From Chloroflexota bacterium (GTDB lineage Bacteria > Chloroflexota > Anaerolineae > UBA4142): a stretch of 7,683 nt of DNA. The notes under the pieces were generated by a model that was given only the letters and a program-made list of their open reading frames with translations, did no database searches and was not told where the DNA came from. Position 1 is the stretch's first letter, and each line of letters begins with the position of its first letter. The DNA is taken from the NCBI GenBank assembly GCA_023380675.1, contig JAMCRS010000079.1:4575-12257 (forward strand), written 5' to 3'. The translations under genes were made by a program, and so were the position numbers. Of the stretch, positions 1 to 5,944 are shown in pieces.

Positions 1-3000
1 CGTCGAAGCTGCGCATCATCAGAGCGGGCATCAGATACTCGAACAGGGTGCCGCCCCAAGACAATATCGTGGGAGCACCGGCTTCCTGAGTCAGTGGACG
101 ACCCAGGTGCAGCCAATGACTTGGGGGGACCTGGTTCTCGGCGATGGCCACGATACTGGCAATCCGCGCTTCGGAAGCCAGCAAGTCGTAGTAATTGCTA
201 TCGAGTTGTTCCGCCGCGACGTTGTAGCCGATGTGAAACAACTGGCGCTGCGCGTCGAACAAAAATCCGAAATCCATGTCTTCGAAATATTGCTCCGACC
301 GCTCGCCGATCTCGCGAAATCCGATTGCAAGAGCATCGGCAGTCGTCGCGGCAGACTGCAGCTGCCCTTGCAGGCGTACACACCAATCACGCGCTTGCGT
401 TCGCTCTGGCCAAGCCCGCAAAGCGTCTTCGTCCAATCGATCTTGCAGTTCAGCCAGCCGCGCTAGACCGGCGGTGCAGACTTTGCCCAGTTCGTCCAGA
501 CTCGGAGCGGTCGGCAAGGAGTCCTGGAGCGCTTGCCAGGCATCGTGCACGACGGGGGGCACGTCGGCGCGGGTGAAGAGATCAGGAGGCCGATTAGCGG
601 ACACAAGCCAAGGGGAGAGTCGCTCCATCTCTCGCTGCATACCGTACAAGTGATTCTGAACCTGGTCGGCGGACAGCCGCAGCCGGCGCAGCATCCCAGC
701 GTCCATCGCGGGCGCTTTGGCGTCTACCAGCGACAAAAGCGATTGGCTAACCTGACTCCAGCCTTCGCCGGTCAATCGAGTCAGCAACTCCCCCCAACCG
801 GCGGGGTCGTCTTGCGCCGAGTGCACCTGCTCCCGCAATTGCGCCAACTGCGCCCGCAGCGGTGTCACGGCCGGCTTGAGCCCAGCGGTCTGAAGATCGC
901 TCGCGATCTCGTCCAGCAGTCCGAGCGCATCGAGCAACCCTTCCCAGTTCTGCCACCGCAGAACGGATTTCTGACCAAGGTCCCGGCAACCCTGCACCAG
1001 CGTGCGCAGACAGGCAACCAGGTTTCCGCTGTCTACGGTGGAAACGTATCGTGGAGGAAGCGGCTCGAGACTGCGCGTATCGTACCAATTCAAAAAATGA
1101 CCCTGATAGGTCTCAAGCCGCTCCATACTTTCAAAGGTGTCGCGCAAGCGCGCGGACAGGTCCCACAAGCCAATGTATCCAAAGTCATAGGCCGACAATG
1201 TCGAAAGCAAGAGCAGGCCAAGGTCGGTGGGTGAAGTGCTGTGCGCGACGATCCCGCGAGGCGCCTCCTGAAAATGGTCCGGGGGCAGCCAGTGGTCTTC
1301 GGGGCCTACGAATTGCTCAAAGAAGATCCACGTTCGCCGTGCCAGGTTGCGCAGCCTTTGGCGCTCTTCCACGGAGAGCGATACCTGCGCGCGGACGGAA
1401 GGGCGGCTGATCCAGGCGGCGATCTCGGGGGAGAGCAGCCACGCGACCAGGAGCGGCGACGCGACCATTAGCGCCCCGGGTTTGACCAGGAGGATCAGCA
1501 AGGCCAGTGCGGCGGCCGTGAGCATCGCCGTGAGCATCTGCTGCCAGGTTACACCCGCATCCAATCGCATCGAATCGGCATAGCTCAGCCACTGGAGCAT
1601 GCGTTTGCGGGTAACGACAATTCGAAAGAGCGTAGTGGCAATTCCGCCGAGACTGAATAACGTTTCGTAGAGAAGGAATACGAGCTCCAAAATCCAGCGG
1701 ACCACGCCGTTCCGGAGCGAGCGCAAGACACGCTTGGGGCTCCAGCGTTCTCCTCTTACTCCTTCGCTCAACCCGAGGACCAATCCCGTCAAGACCGGCA
1801 CGCCCGGCGTCAGCACGCCGGCCAGCGTCCACACCATCGGCAAACCCGGCAACCAGAGCCATCCGGCAACGAATAGAACGAACAGCGCTGGCGCAAGCAG
1901 GCTGCGGCGAAGGTTATCGAGTATCTTCCAACGGGCGATGGCGGAAAGGTCGTTTGGGATGGTTCCCTTGCCAGCAGAAGGTACTCTCGGAAACAGCCAG
2001 GGCAGCAACTGCCAATCGCCGCGAATCCATCGCCGGGACCGACGCATGTGCACGAAATACTGCGCGGGATACGCTTCATACAAAACGACGTCTGTGGTCA
2101 GCCCGACTCGCCCATGGATTCCTTCGATCAAGTCGTGACTGAGGAGGGTGTTCTCAGGCATGCGCCCGGCCAGGCTGCGCTCGAACGCGTCGACGTCGTA
2201 AATGCCCTTGCCGACGTAAATCCCTTCGCCGAACAGGTCCTGGTACGCGTTGGACACCGCCCGTGTGTACAAGTCCAGCCCGACATCGCCGGCAAAGATG
2301 CGGGTAAAGCGGGAGAGATTCGCGCTCGTCGAAGTGATTTCGATCCCGGGCTGAAGTAGAGTATACCCGGCGGTCACGGCGCCGCTGTCCGGATCGAACT
2401 CGGCTTGGTTCAATGGATGCGCCAGCGCGCCGATCAAACGGCGAGCGGCCGAAAGCGGCAGGATGGTGTCCGCGTCCAGCGTGATGACGTACTTGATTTC
2501 GCGGAGAGCGCCCAGGTCGCCGGTTTGCACGCTGAAGGCGGTTTCACCGCTCCCCCGTAGCAGCAGATTCAACTGGTGCAGCTTTCCGCGCTTGCGCTCC
2601 CAGCCCATCCATTGCCCTTCGCTGGGATTCCACCGGGCGTCTCGATGCAATAGATAGAATGGGCCAGCGGTTTCGCGCGGATACCGCGCGTTGAGCGCGC
2701 CGATCCCTGACGCGGCCTGCTCCACGAACACGTCATCACCCGGCCGTCGCGGTTGAGGCGTGTCGGGCAAGTCGGTAAGCAAGGCAAAGTACAGATTCGA
2801 GTCTTGGTTGCGAAGAAAATGCTGCTCCAGTTCTTCGAGCAGCGATTTCACTTCGGCGGCGCTGGAGAGGAGGGAAGGGATGACCACGAGCGTCTTGCAG
2901 TCGGTCGGGATGGAGTCTTTGAAATCCATCTTCGGGAGGACTCTGGGCGGAACGGCGAGCGAAATCATCCAGTTGACCAGACTTACAGAGACGGTGAGCG

Positions 3001-4138
3001 CTGGAATGAGAAGAAGCAAGCCTGCCGCGAGCCACTGCAGCGGCGCGCCGGATTCCCGAGCGTAGCCCATTCCGGCTGACAATAGGATTGCGGCGAGCGA
3101 TCCGATACATCCCAGGTAGACCAGCGTCGGATGATGCAACACCCACCGGCTCAACCGGTCACGCAGGGAAACGCGATGGCCCACCCGCACTTCGAGCTGT
3201 GTGCGCCCGGCATCTAATAGATAGTAGCCGACATGCGCAGCACGCGGCGATTGCATGGTCTCTTTGCAAGTGGACAACTTTGTGGCATGCTGTTGTGCCA
3301 GTTCGATCGCCGCGCGTGCGACTTGATGCTCGTCCCGGCTGGTGCCTTGAGCCAATTCTTCGACGACCTTACGGTACCGATCGCGCGTCTGCCGGTCCAT
3401 TGCGGCATACACATTTGCCGGATCCTCGCGCAGTACCTGCTCCACCTGGCTGACACTCTCGAAGAAGACCTGCCAGTCCTGAATCGCCAGGGTGCGCAGG
3501 CTGACAATACAGTTGGCGACAATTTCGTCGTCGACCGTCGCGTGAGACAAGGTCATGGCGGGGAGCGAATGTTCTCTTTGGAGGCCCGCCACGCGGCCTA
3601 TGGCTTGGGCCAGACACTCTAGGATGCCCAAGCGCAGCATGGCCGGCAGTGCCCACAACTCCCCCATCGTCAGCGACGCAAAATCTTGATAGAGGTGCAT
3701 GAACCGCGTGACGCGGTCCATCTCGAGATGCGCCTCGCTTGATACGATCAGCTCTTGTGCGACCGCAAAGACGCGAGGAAAACCCGCCATGGGGCCAGCG
3801 TCTAGTTTGGGAAGCTGCCGGTAAAAGCCGGGCGGCATATCCTCGCGGACCTGGCGGAGGGATTGCTGAACCAGATAGTAATTGTCCAGGACCCATTCCG
3901 CCGCACGCGAAAGAGGCTCCGCCGCGGATACCTCACCAAATCGCACGGTTGCTTCGCGCACGAGCTGTTCTCGCTCCTCAAGGTGCTCCAAGAGCGAGAG
4001 CTCGTGACCGCGACGTCGATTGAGCACATGCGTTTGGGCATGCTGGCGTGCCAGGCTCTCGGCTTGGACATCGTTCGCGGCATCCCCGGCGTGAGGCCGA
4101 GTCGCCGTCGCCTCTGTATCGGCCGGCTTAATTTCCAT
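1..4138 (-). CDS. Cyclic beta-1,2-glucan synthase (GT84, NdvB/ChvB/Cgs-like), N-terminal half; runs off the left edge
   Basis: Inner-membrane enzyme that builds cyclic beta-1,2-glucans from UDP-glucose; in Rhizobium and Brucella these are periplasmic osmolytes and envelope factors. The frame is open from ATG at 4138 to base 1 (1379 codons); family members are roughly 2800 residues, so about half is visible. Residues 1-335 are soluble. Membrane segments lie near 339-358 and 370-397. The GT-A glycosyltransferase domain spans about 410-740, with the DxD metal/nucleotide-sugar site D555-A-D557 in TLDADT, SHDLIEG (D669), and RRWIRGDW near 700-710. More membrane segments lie near 747-791, 812-845 and 868-905. 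Then comes the glycoamylase-like region, with NWYDTR at 1017 followed by LEPLPPRYVSTVDSGN, and SWGGTLFEYLMP at 1360-1371. The chain-length-controlling GH94 phosphorylase domain would lie outside the window. An in-frame TGA at 4144-4142 limits the start to 4138; no good Shine-Dalgarno precedes it, which fits translational coupling to the upstream gene. I found no frameshift or internal stop. Confidence 0.93.
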   Translation of the reverse strand, partial: MEIKPADTEATATRPHAGDAANDVQAESLARQHAQTHVLNRRRGHELSLLEHLEEREQLVREATVRFGEVSAAEPLSRAAEWVLDNYYLVQQSLRQVREDMPPGFYRQLPKLDAGPMAGFPRVFAVAQELIVSSEAHLEMDRVTRFMHLYQDFASLTMGELWALPAMLRLGILECLAQAIGRVAGLQREHSLPAMTLSHATVDDEIVANCIVSLRTLAIQDWQVFFESVSQVEQVLREDPANVYAAMDRQTRDRYRKVVEELAQGTSRDEHQVARAAIELAQQHATKLSTCKETMQSPRAAHVGYYLLDAGRTQLEVRVGHRVSLRDRLSRWVLHHPTLVYLGCIGSLAAILLSAGMGYARESGAPLQWLAAGLLLLIPALTVSVSLVNWMISLAVPPRVLPKMDFKDSIPTDCKTLVVIPSLLSSAAEVKSLLEELEQHFLRNQDSNLYFALLTDLPDTPQPRRPGDDVFVEQAASGIGALNARYPRETAGPFYLLHRDARWNPSEGQWMGWERKRGKLHQLNLLLRGSGETAFSVQTGDLGALREIKYVITLDADTILPLSAARRLIGALAHPLNQAEFDPDSGAVTAGYTLLQPGIEITSTSANLSRFTRIFAGDVGLDLYTRAVSNAYQDLFGEGIYVGKGIYDVDAFERSLAGRMPENTLLSHDLIEGIHGRVGLTTDVVLYEAYPAQYFVHMRRSRRWIRGDWQLLPWLFPRVPSAGKGTIPNDLSAIARWKILDNLRRSLLAPALFVLFVAGWLWLPGLPMVWTLAGVLTPGVPVLTGLVLGLSEGVRGERWSPKRVLRSLRNGVVRWILELVFLLYETLFSLGGIATTLFRIVVTRKRMLQWLSYADSMRLDAGVTWQQMLTAMLTAAALALLILLVKPGALMVASPLLVAWLLSPEIAAWISRPSVRAQVSLSVEERQRLRNLARRTWIFFEQFVGPEDHWLPPDHFQEAPRGIVAHSTSPTDLGLLLLSTLSAYDFGYIGLWDLSARLRDTFESMERLETYQGHFLNWYDTRSLEPLPPRYVSTVDSGNLVACLRTLVQGCRDLGQKSVLRWQNWEGLLDALGLLDEIASDLQTAGLKPAVTPLRAQLAQLREQVHSAQDDPAGWGELLTRLTGEGWSQVSQSLLSLVDAKAPAMDAGMLRRLRLSADQVQNHLYGMQREMERLSPWLVSANRPPDLFTRADVPPVVHDAWQALQDSLPTAPSLDELGKVCTAGLARLAELQDRLDEDALRAWPERTQARDWCVRLQGQLQSAATTADALAIGFREIGERSEQYFEDMDFGFLFDAQRQLFHIGYNVAAEQLDSNYYDLLASEARIASIVAIAENQVPPSHWLHLGRPLTQEAGAPTILSWGGTLFEYLMPALMMRSFD

Positions 4139-4164
4139 TCGTCATCGCCGTAGTGATCCTAGGG

Positions 4165-5118
4165 TCATTCTCCATTCTTTCGGGCAGCCGCCTCAGACCA
4201 GGCTGGCTCGAGGCTTCCGTGCGGCAAGTCTTGCACAATGAGCAAAGGGGTGGTTCCATATGAAATGAAACTGCTGACCACGCTGCCGTAAGGCCACCGC
4301 GTCAGCGCTGAATAGCCGTGGGCGCTCAGCACCACCAAGCCCACCTTTTCCTGTTCGACCAACTCGTGGAGCGTGGCAACGCCGTGCTCGCTCACGACGA
4401 CGCGGACCTGAGTATTTCCAGGCATCTGGGTCCGGATCTGCCCCAGGTATTGGATCGCCTCTGCTTGATTCCGTTCGACGATCCGGTCGGCCAATTCGAC
4501 ATCCTCATCCGTGGGAGGCGTGCGCCGCGGCATTTCCGGTCGCCTGACCACGTGGGACAGCAGCACGAGCGCTTCGTGGGAACGGGCGAGGGTACCGGCC
4601 ACGGGCAAGACACATTCGGCGCGCTGCGATCCATCCAAGGGAAGGAGGATTCGATCGTATCGCAGGCTGGTCACGTCAGTCTGCCCTGGCTGCTGTGCTC
4701 GCACGATCAGGATCGAAGTGTGGACGGCGAAGATGATCTTTTGCACAACGCTGCTCACGTTCCAACCACTCAAGCCGCTCTGGCCGTGGCTGCTGAGCAC
4801 AACGAGAGGGATCTTGTTCTTGTGCGAGTACTCGACGATTCGATCGGCCGCCTGGCCTTCCAAGATCTCGCTGTCGGTGGCTAGACCGGTCTTTTGCAGC
4901 CGGAGTGCCAGGTCGCCCAGGTAACTTTCCGCTTCGGCCTTTCGGATCCGCCAATTGAGTGGGTCCACCCCGCGGCGCCCGTTCGAGTGACGGGGTGAGT
5001 CCATCACGTGTACAAGCGTGACCCGGGACTCGAAAGAACGCGCGATCGCCGCGGCATGGGGCAGCACGCACTCGGCGAGCGGCGAGCGGTCCAAAGGAAG
5101 AAGGATTTGGCTGAACAT
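4165..5118 (-). CDS. Universal stress protein, tandem UspA domains (317 aa)
   Basis: Cytoplasmic two-domain UspA-superfamily protein; such proteins typically bind ATP and act in stress tolerance, but no specific partner can be inferred. Domain 1 is residues 1-141 (begins MFSQILLPLDRS, conserved Asp D10, ends SILIVRA). Domain 2 is about 154-296 (begins YDRILLPLDGS, D162, ends PLLIVQ). The nucleotide-loop region is SSHGQSGLSG at 109-118 and SAHGYSALTRWPYGSV at 265-280. The Gly-Ser that contacts phosphate is kept in domain 2 (G278-S279) but is Ser-Ser in domain 1 (S122-S123), so ATP binding may be asymmetric. I chose ATG 5118 because AGGGAGA lies 5-7 nt upstream and the protein then starts exactly at the first beta strand. 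An in-frame ATG at 5202 would add 28 residues, but it lacks a Shine-Dalgarno and would be translated through a terminator hairpin. The stop is 26 nt before the glucan-synthase start, so the two genes probably form an operon. Confidence 0.92.
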   Translation of the reverse strand: MFSQILLPLDRSPLAECVLPHAAAIARSFESRVTLVHVMDSPRHSNGRRGVDPLNWRIRKAEAESYLGDLALRLQKTGLATDSEILEGQAADRIVEYSHKNKIPLVVLSSHGQSGLSGWNVSSVVQKIIFAVHTSILIVRAQQPGQTDVTSLRYDRILLPLDGSQRAECVLPVAGTLARSHEALVLLSHVVRRPEMPRRTPPTDEDVELADRIVERNQAEAIQYLGQIRTQMPGNTQVRVVVSEHGVATLHELVEQEKVGLVVLSAHGYSALTRWPYGSVVSSFISYGTTPLLIVQDLPHGSLEPAWSEAAARKNGE

Positions 5119-5139
5119 GGGTCTCTCCCTTCCGGCGAC

Positions 5140-5187
5140 AAAAAAACCTGTCGTTCGTGCATCCCGCGACGCGGGCAGAACAACAGG
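5140..5187 (-). terminator. Intrinsic terminator or attenuator in the uspA leader (T2)
   Basis: Read on the minus strand, arm CCTGTTGTTC (5187-5178) pairs with GAACGACAGG (5156-5147): 10 bp with one G-U pair. Nested inside is CCCGC-GTC-GCGGG (5175-5163). Seven U (5146-5140) follow directly. The U-run ends about 10 nt before the uspA Shine-Dalgarno, so there is no room for a promoter between terminator and gene. Transcription of uspA from upstream must read through it, which suggests an attenuator. Confidence 0.8.
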
Positions 5188-5288
5188 CGTAGGGACATCC
5201 ATATGGGATCGTCTGGGGGGGACGATAGAATTCGTGCCGGGCCCCTTGCGCTTAACTCGCCTTCGATCATCTGTTTTTCAGCCCTACG
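5188..5288 (-). promoter_or_regulatory. Structured leader domain upstream of the uspA attenuator (riboswitch-like, class unknown)
   Basis: On the minus-strand RNA, CGTAGGG (5288-5282) pairs perfectly with CCCTACG (5194-5188), closing a domain of about 100 nt that abuts the terminator stem starting at 5187. Inside is a 6-bp hairpin ATCGTC/GACGAT (5226-5221 with 5213-5208, C-rich loop). It competes with a second possible helix formed by AUCC-CAUAU-GGAU (about 5211-5199). An aptamer-like domain followed by a terminator and then a Shine-Dalgarno is the usual layout of a transcriptional riboswitch. I recognise no known aptamer consensus. The domain is inferred from base pairing only. Confidence 0.35.
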
Positions 5289-5296
5289 GCCCTATA

Positions 5297-5338
5297 CAAA
5301 CAAAAACGCCTTCGCATACCGTTCAGGAACCGAAGGCA
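5297..5338 (-). terminator. Intrinsic terminator, minus strand (T1)
   Basis: Read on the minus strand, GCCTTCG (5337-5331) pairs with CGAAGGC (5314-5308) over a 16-nt loop, followed by G, five U, G, three U (5306-5298). A flanking U-G pair (5338/5307) can extend the stem. It lies about 75 nt downstream of the predicted minus-strand start near 5410 and upstream of T2, so the leader has two terminators in tandem. Confidence 0.62.
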
Positions 5339-5410
5339 CAGTCCTTTGTCGAATTGGATTGATATGCGCTTTGAACGGCGCCCGCCTCTTCATTGCCTGA
5401 CGCCGATCGA
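5298..5410 (-). ncRNA. Candidate small RNA or leader RNA between the minus-strand promoter and T1
   Basis: A near-consensus promoter at 5445-5417 predicts a start near 5410, and terminator T1 ends near 5298. This defines a transcript of about 110 nt with no credible reading frame or ribosome binding site. It may be an independent small RNA, or the terminated form of the long uspA leader. No known RNA family was recognised. Existence is inferred from promoter and terminator spacing. Confidence 0.35.
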
Positions 5411-5416
5411 TGATGC

Positions 5417-5445
5417 ATTATATATCTGGTCGGAGTGCGCGTCAA
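5417..5445 (-). promoter_or_regulatory. Sigma70-type promoter for the minus-strand leader and uspA operon
   Basis: TTGACG (-35, 5445-5440), exactly 17 bp of spacer, then TATAAT (-10, 5422-5417). The -10 is perfect and the -35 has one mismatch to TTGACA. The predicted transcript start is around 5410, giving an unusually long leader of about 290 nt to the uspA start at 5118. It is the only strong minus-strand promoter I could find for this operon. Confidence 0.75.
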
Positions 5446-5457
5446 AGGCGCGAACCC

Positions 5458-5467
5458 AGGAGGATGT
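5458..5467 (+). repeat. Left copy of 10-bp target-site duplication
   Basis: AGGAGGATGT here is repeated exactly at 5609-5618, on the other side of the inverted-repeat element. The bases outside the repeat differ (C/G before, A/T after), so the duplication is exactly 10 bp. Confidence 0.78.
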
Positions 5468-5608
5468 ACGGCTTCTCAAAAGTCATTTGACATGTCCAGC
5501 CCACCTAACCCCCCGGCCCCCTTCCCTAAAGCGGGAGGGAGTCAAGGACTCCCTTCCCTAGAGGGAAGGGCCGAGGATAGGTCGGCTAATGACTTTTGAG
5601 AAGCCCTG
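5468..5608. mobile_element. MITE-like foldback element, 141 bp, no coding capacity
   Basis: Terminal arms GGCTTCTCAAAAGTCATT (5470-5487) and AATGACTTTTGAGAAGCC (5588-5605) are perfect 18-bp inverted repeats. Inner arms CCCTTCCCT (5519-5527) and AGGGAAGGG (5562-5570) also pair. The centre is an 11-bp hairpin (5533-5543 with 5547-5557, one G-U, 3-nt loop). A 10-bp target duplication flanks it. The right end, read inward, starts CAGGGCTTC; the left end starts ACGGCTTC. The size, the ends and the lack of a transposase fit a non-autonomous element mobilised in trans. A 10-bp duplication is within the range known for IS4- and ISAs1-type transposases, but the family is a guess. Similar C-rich/G-rich foldback repeats are multicopy in some bacterial phyla. 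Confidence 0.78.
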
Positions 5609-5618
5609 AGGAGGATGT
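5609..5618 (+). repeat. Right copy of 10-bp target-site duplication
   Basis: AGGAGGATGT, identical to 5458-5467. Its last base is the first T of the plus-strand -35 box TTGGCA, so the element landed exactly at the upstream edge of that promoter. Confidence 0.78.
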
Positions 5619-5646
5619 TGGCAGACGCACGGAACTGGGTTATAAT
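5618..5646 (+). promoter_or_regulatory. Sigma70-type promoter for the plus-strand leader and dehydrogenase
   Basis: TTGGCA (-35, 5618-5623), 17-bp spacer, then a perfect TATAAT (-10, 5641-5646). The predicted start is about 5653. It is divergent from the minus-strand promoter at 5445-5417. The MITE-like element sits directly upstream, so any original upstream activator or UP-element sequence has been displaced. Confidence 0.75.
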
Positions 5647-5652
5647 GGACAT

Positions 5653-5816
5653 GAGTGATGCTGCTCCGCCGCTTGGAATCGCGTACTGTTACGGTTTGCA
5701 GGAGAAGCGGAGATGATCCCCTCGTTAGGGACGGCTCTCGACAGGCACCTTTCGACCCAACAATCAAGCACCTGACGTTTGACGTGTACGCGCGTCGCGG
5801 CGGGTGCTTTTTGTTT
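5653..5816 (+). ncRNA. Candidate small RNA or attenuating leader RNA, plus strand
   Basis: This stretch of about 165 nt is bounded by a strong promoter and an intrinsic terminator and has no convincing gene. It can fold: CTCCGC (5664-5669) pairs with GCGGAG (5707-5712). Alternatively CCGCCGC (5666-5672) pairs perfectly with GCGGCGG (5797-5803), which would overlap the terminator stem and could act as an antiterminator or as the closing helix of a compact RNA. GCACCT occurs at 5745-5750 and again at 5768-5773, giving the 3' terminator arm two possible partners. I recognise no known class; a 6S-like shape was considered but there is no supporting consensus. Confidence 0.4.
5766..5816 (+). terminator. 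Intrinsic terminator, plus strand, upstream of the dehydrogenase
   Basis: AAGCACC (5766-5772) pairs with GGTGCTT (5803-5809) and runs into TTTTTGTTT (5808-5816). Two more pairs (5773/5802, 5774/5801) extend it. Inside the loop a second hairpin GACGTG-TACG-CGCGTC (5781-5796) has a UACG tetraloop. It ends 128 nt before the dehydrogenase start. Confidence 0.68.
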
Positions 5817-5824
5817 GGCGAAGA

Positions 5825-5842
5825 CTGGATTCCCGTATCCAG
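5825..5842 (+). other. Short hairpin in the dehydrogenase leader
   Basis: CTGGAT (5825-5830) and ATCCAG (5837-5842) form a 6-bp stem with a 6-nt loop. No U-run follows, so it is not a terminator. The rest of 5843-5930 shows no promoter or gene that I can support. Confidence 0.35.
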
Positions 5843-5944
5843 AAGGCAGGAAACGATCTGATCGGCTTTGCTCCCCACACCGAAGCGGGAAACCACCAGT
5901 GACCCGCAATATGACCCGATTCACGACACGAAGGAGGCGTTAAA

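Noticed and set aside
94..1410. Several plus-strand open frames of 60-230 codons opposite the glucan synthase
   Set aside because: They are antisense shadows in GC-rich coding DNA. The minus-strand frame has family motifs throughout and these have none.
4318..4924. Plus-strand frames of 137-188 codons opposite the uspA gene
   Set aside because: No ribosome binding sites and no recognisable motifs; the minus strand encodes clear UspA domains.
5119..5202. Upstream ATG 5202 as the uspA start (28 extra residues)
   Set aside because: No Shine-Dalgarno, and the extension would be encoded by a terminator hairpin. ATG 5118 has a good Shine-Dalgarno and starts at the first beta strand.
5470..5605. 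CRISPR array or simple terminator as an explanation of the repeats
   Set aside because: There is a single inverted pair, not regularly spaced direct repeats, and no U-run after the stem. The flanking 10-bp duplication fits a transposed element better.
5651..5716. Short leader peptide frame (ATG 5651, 21 codons)
   Set aside because: The ATG lies at or just before the predicted transcript start and has no ribosome binding site; there is no codon run typical of an attenuator peptide.
5655..5861. 68-codon frame from GTG 5655
   Set aside because: No ribosome binding site, and it runs through the intrinsic terminator at 5766-5816.
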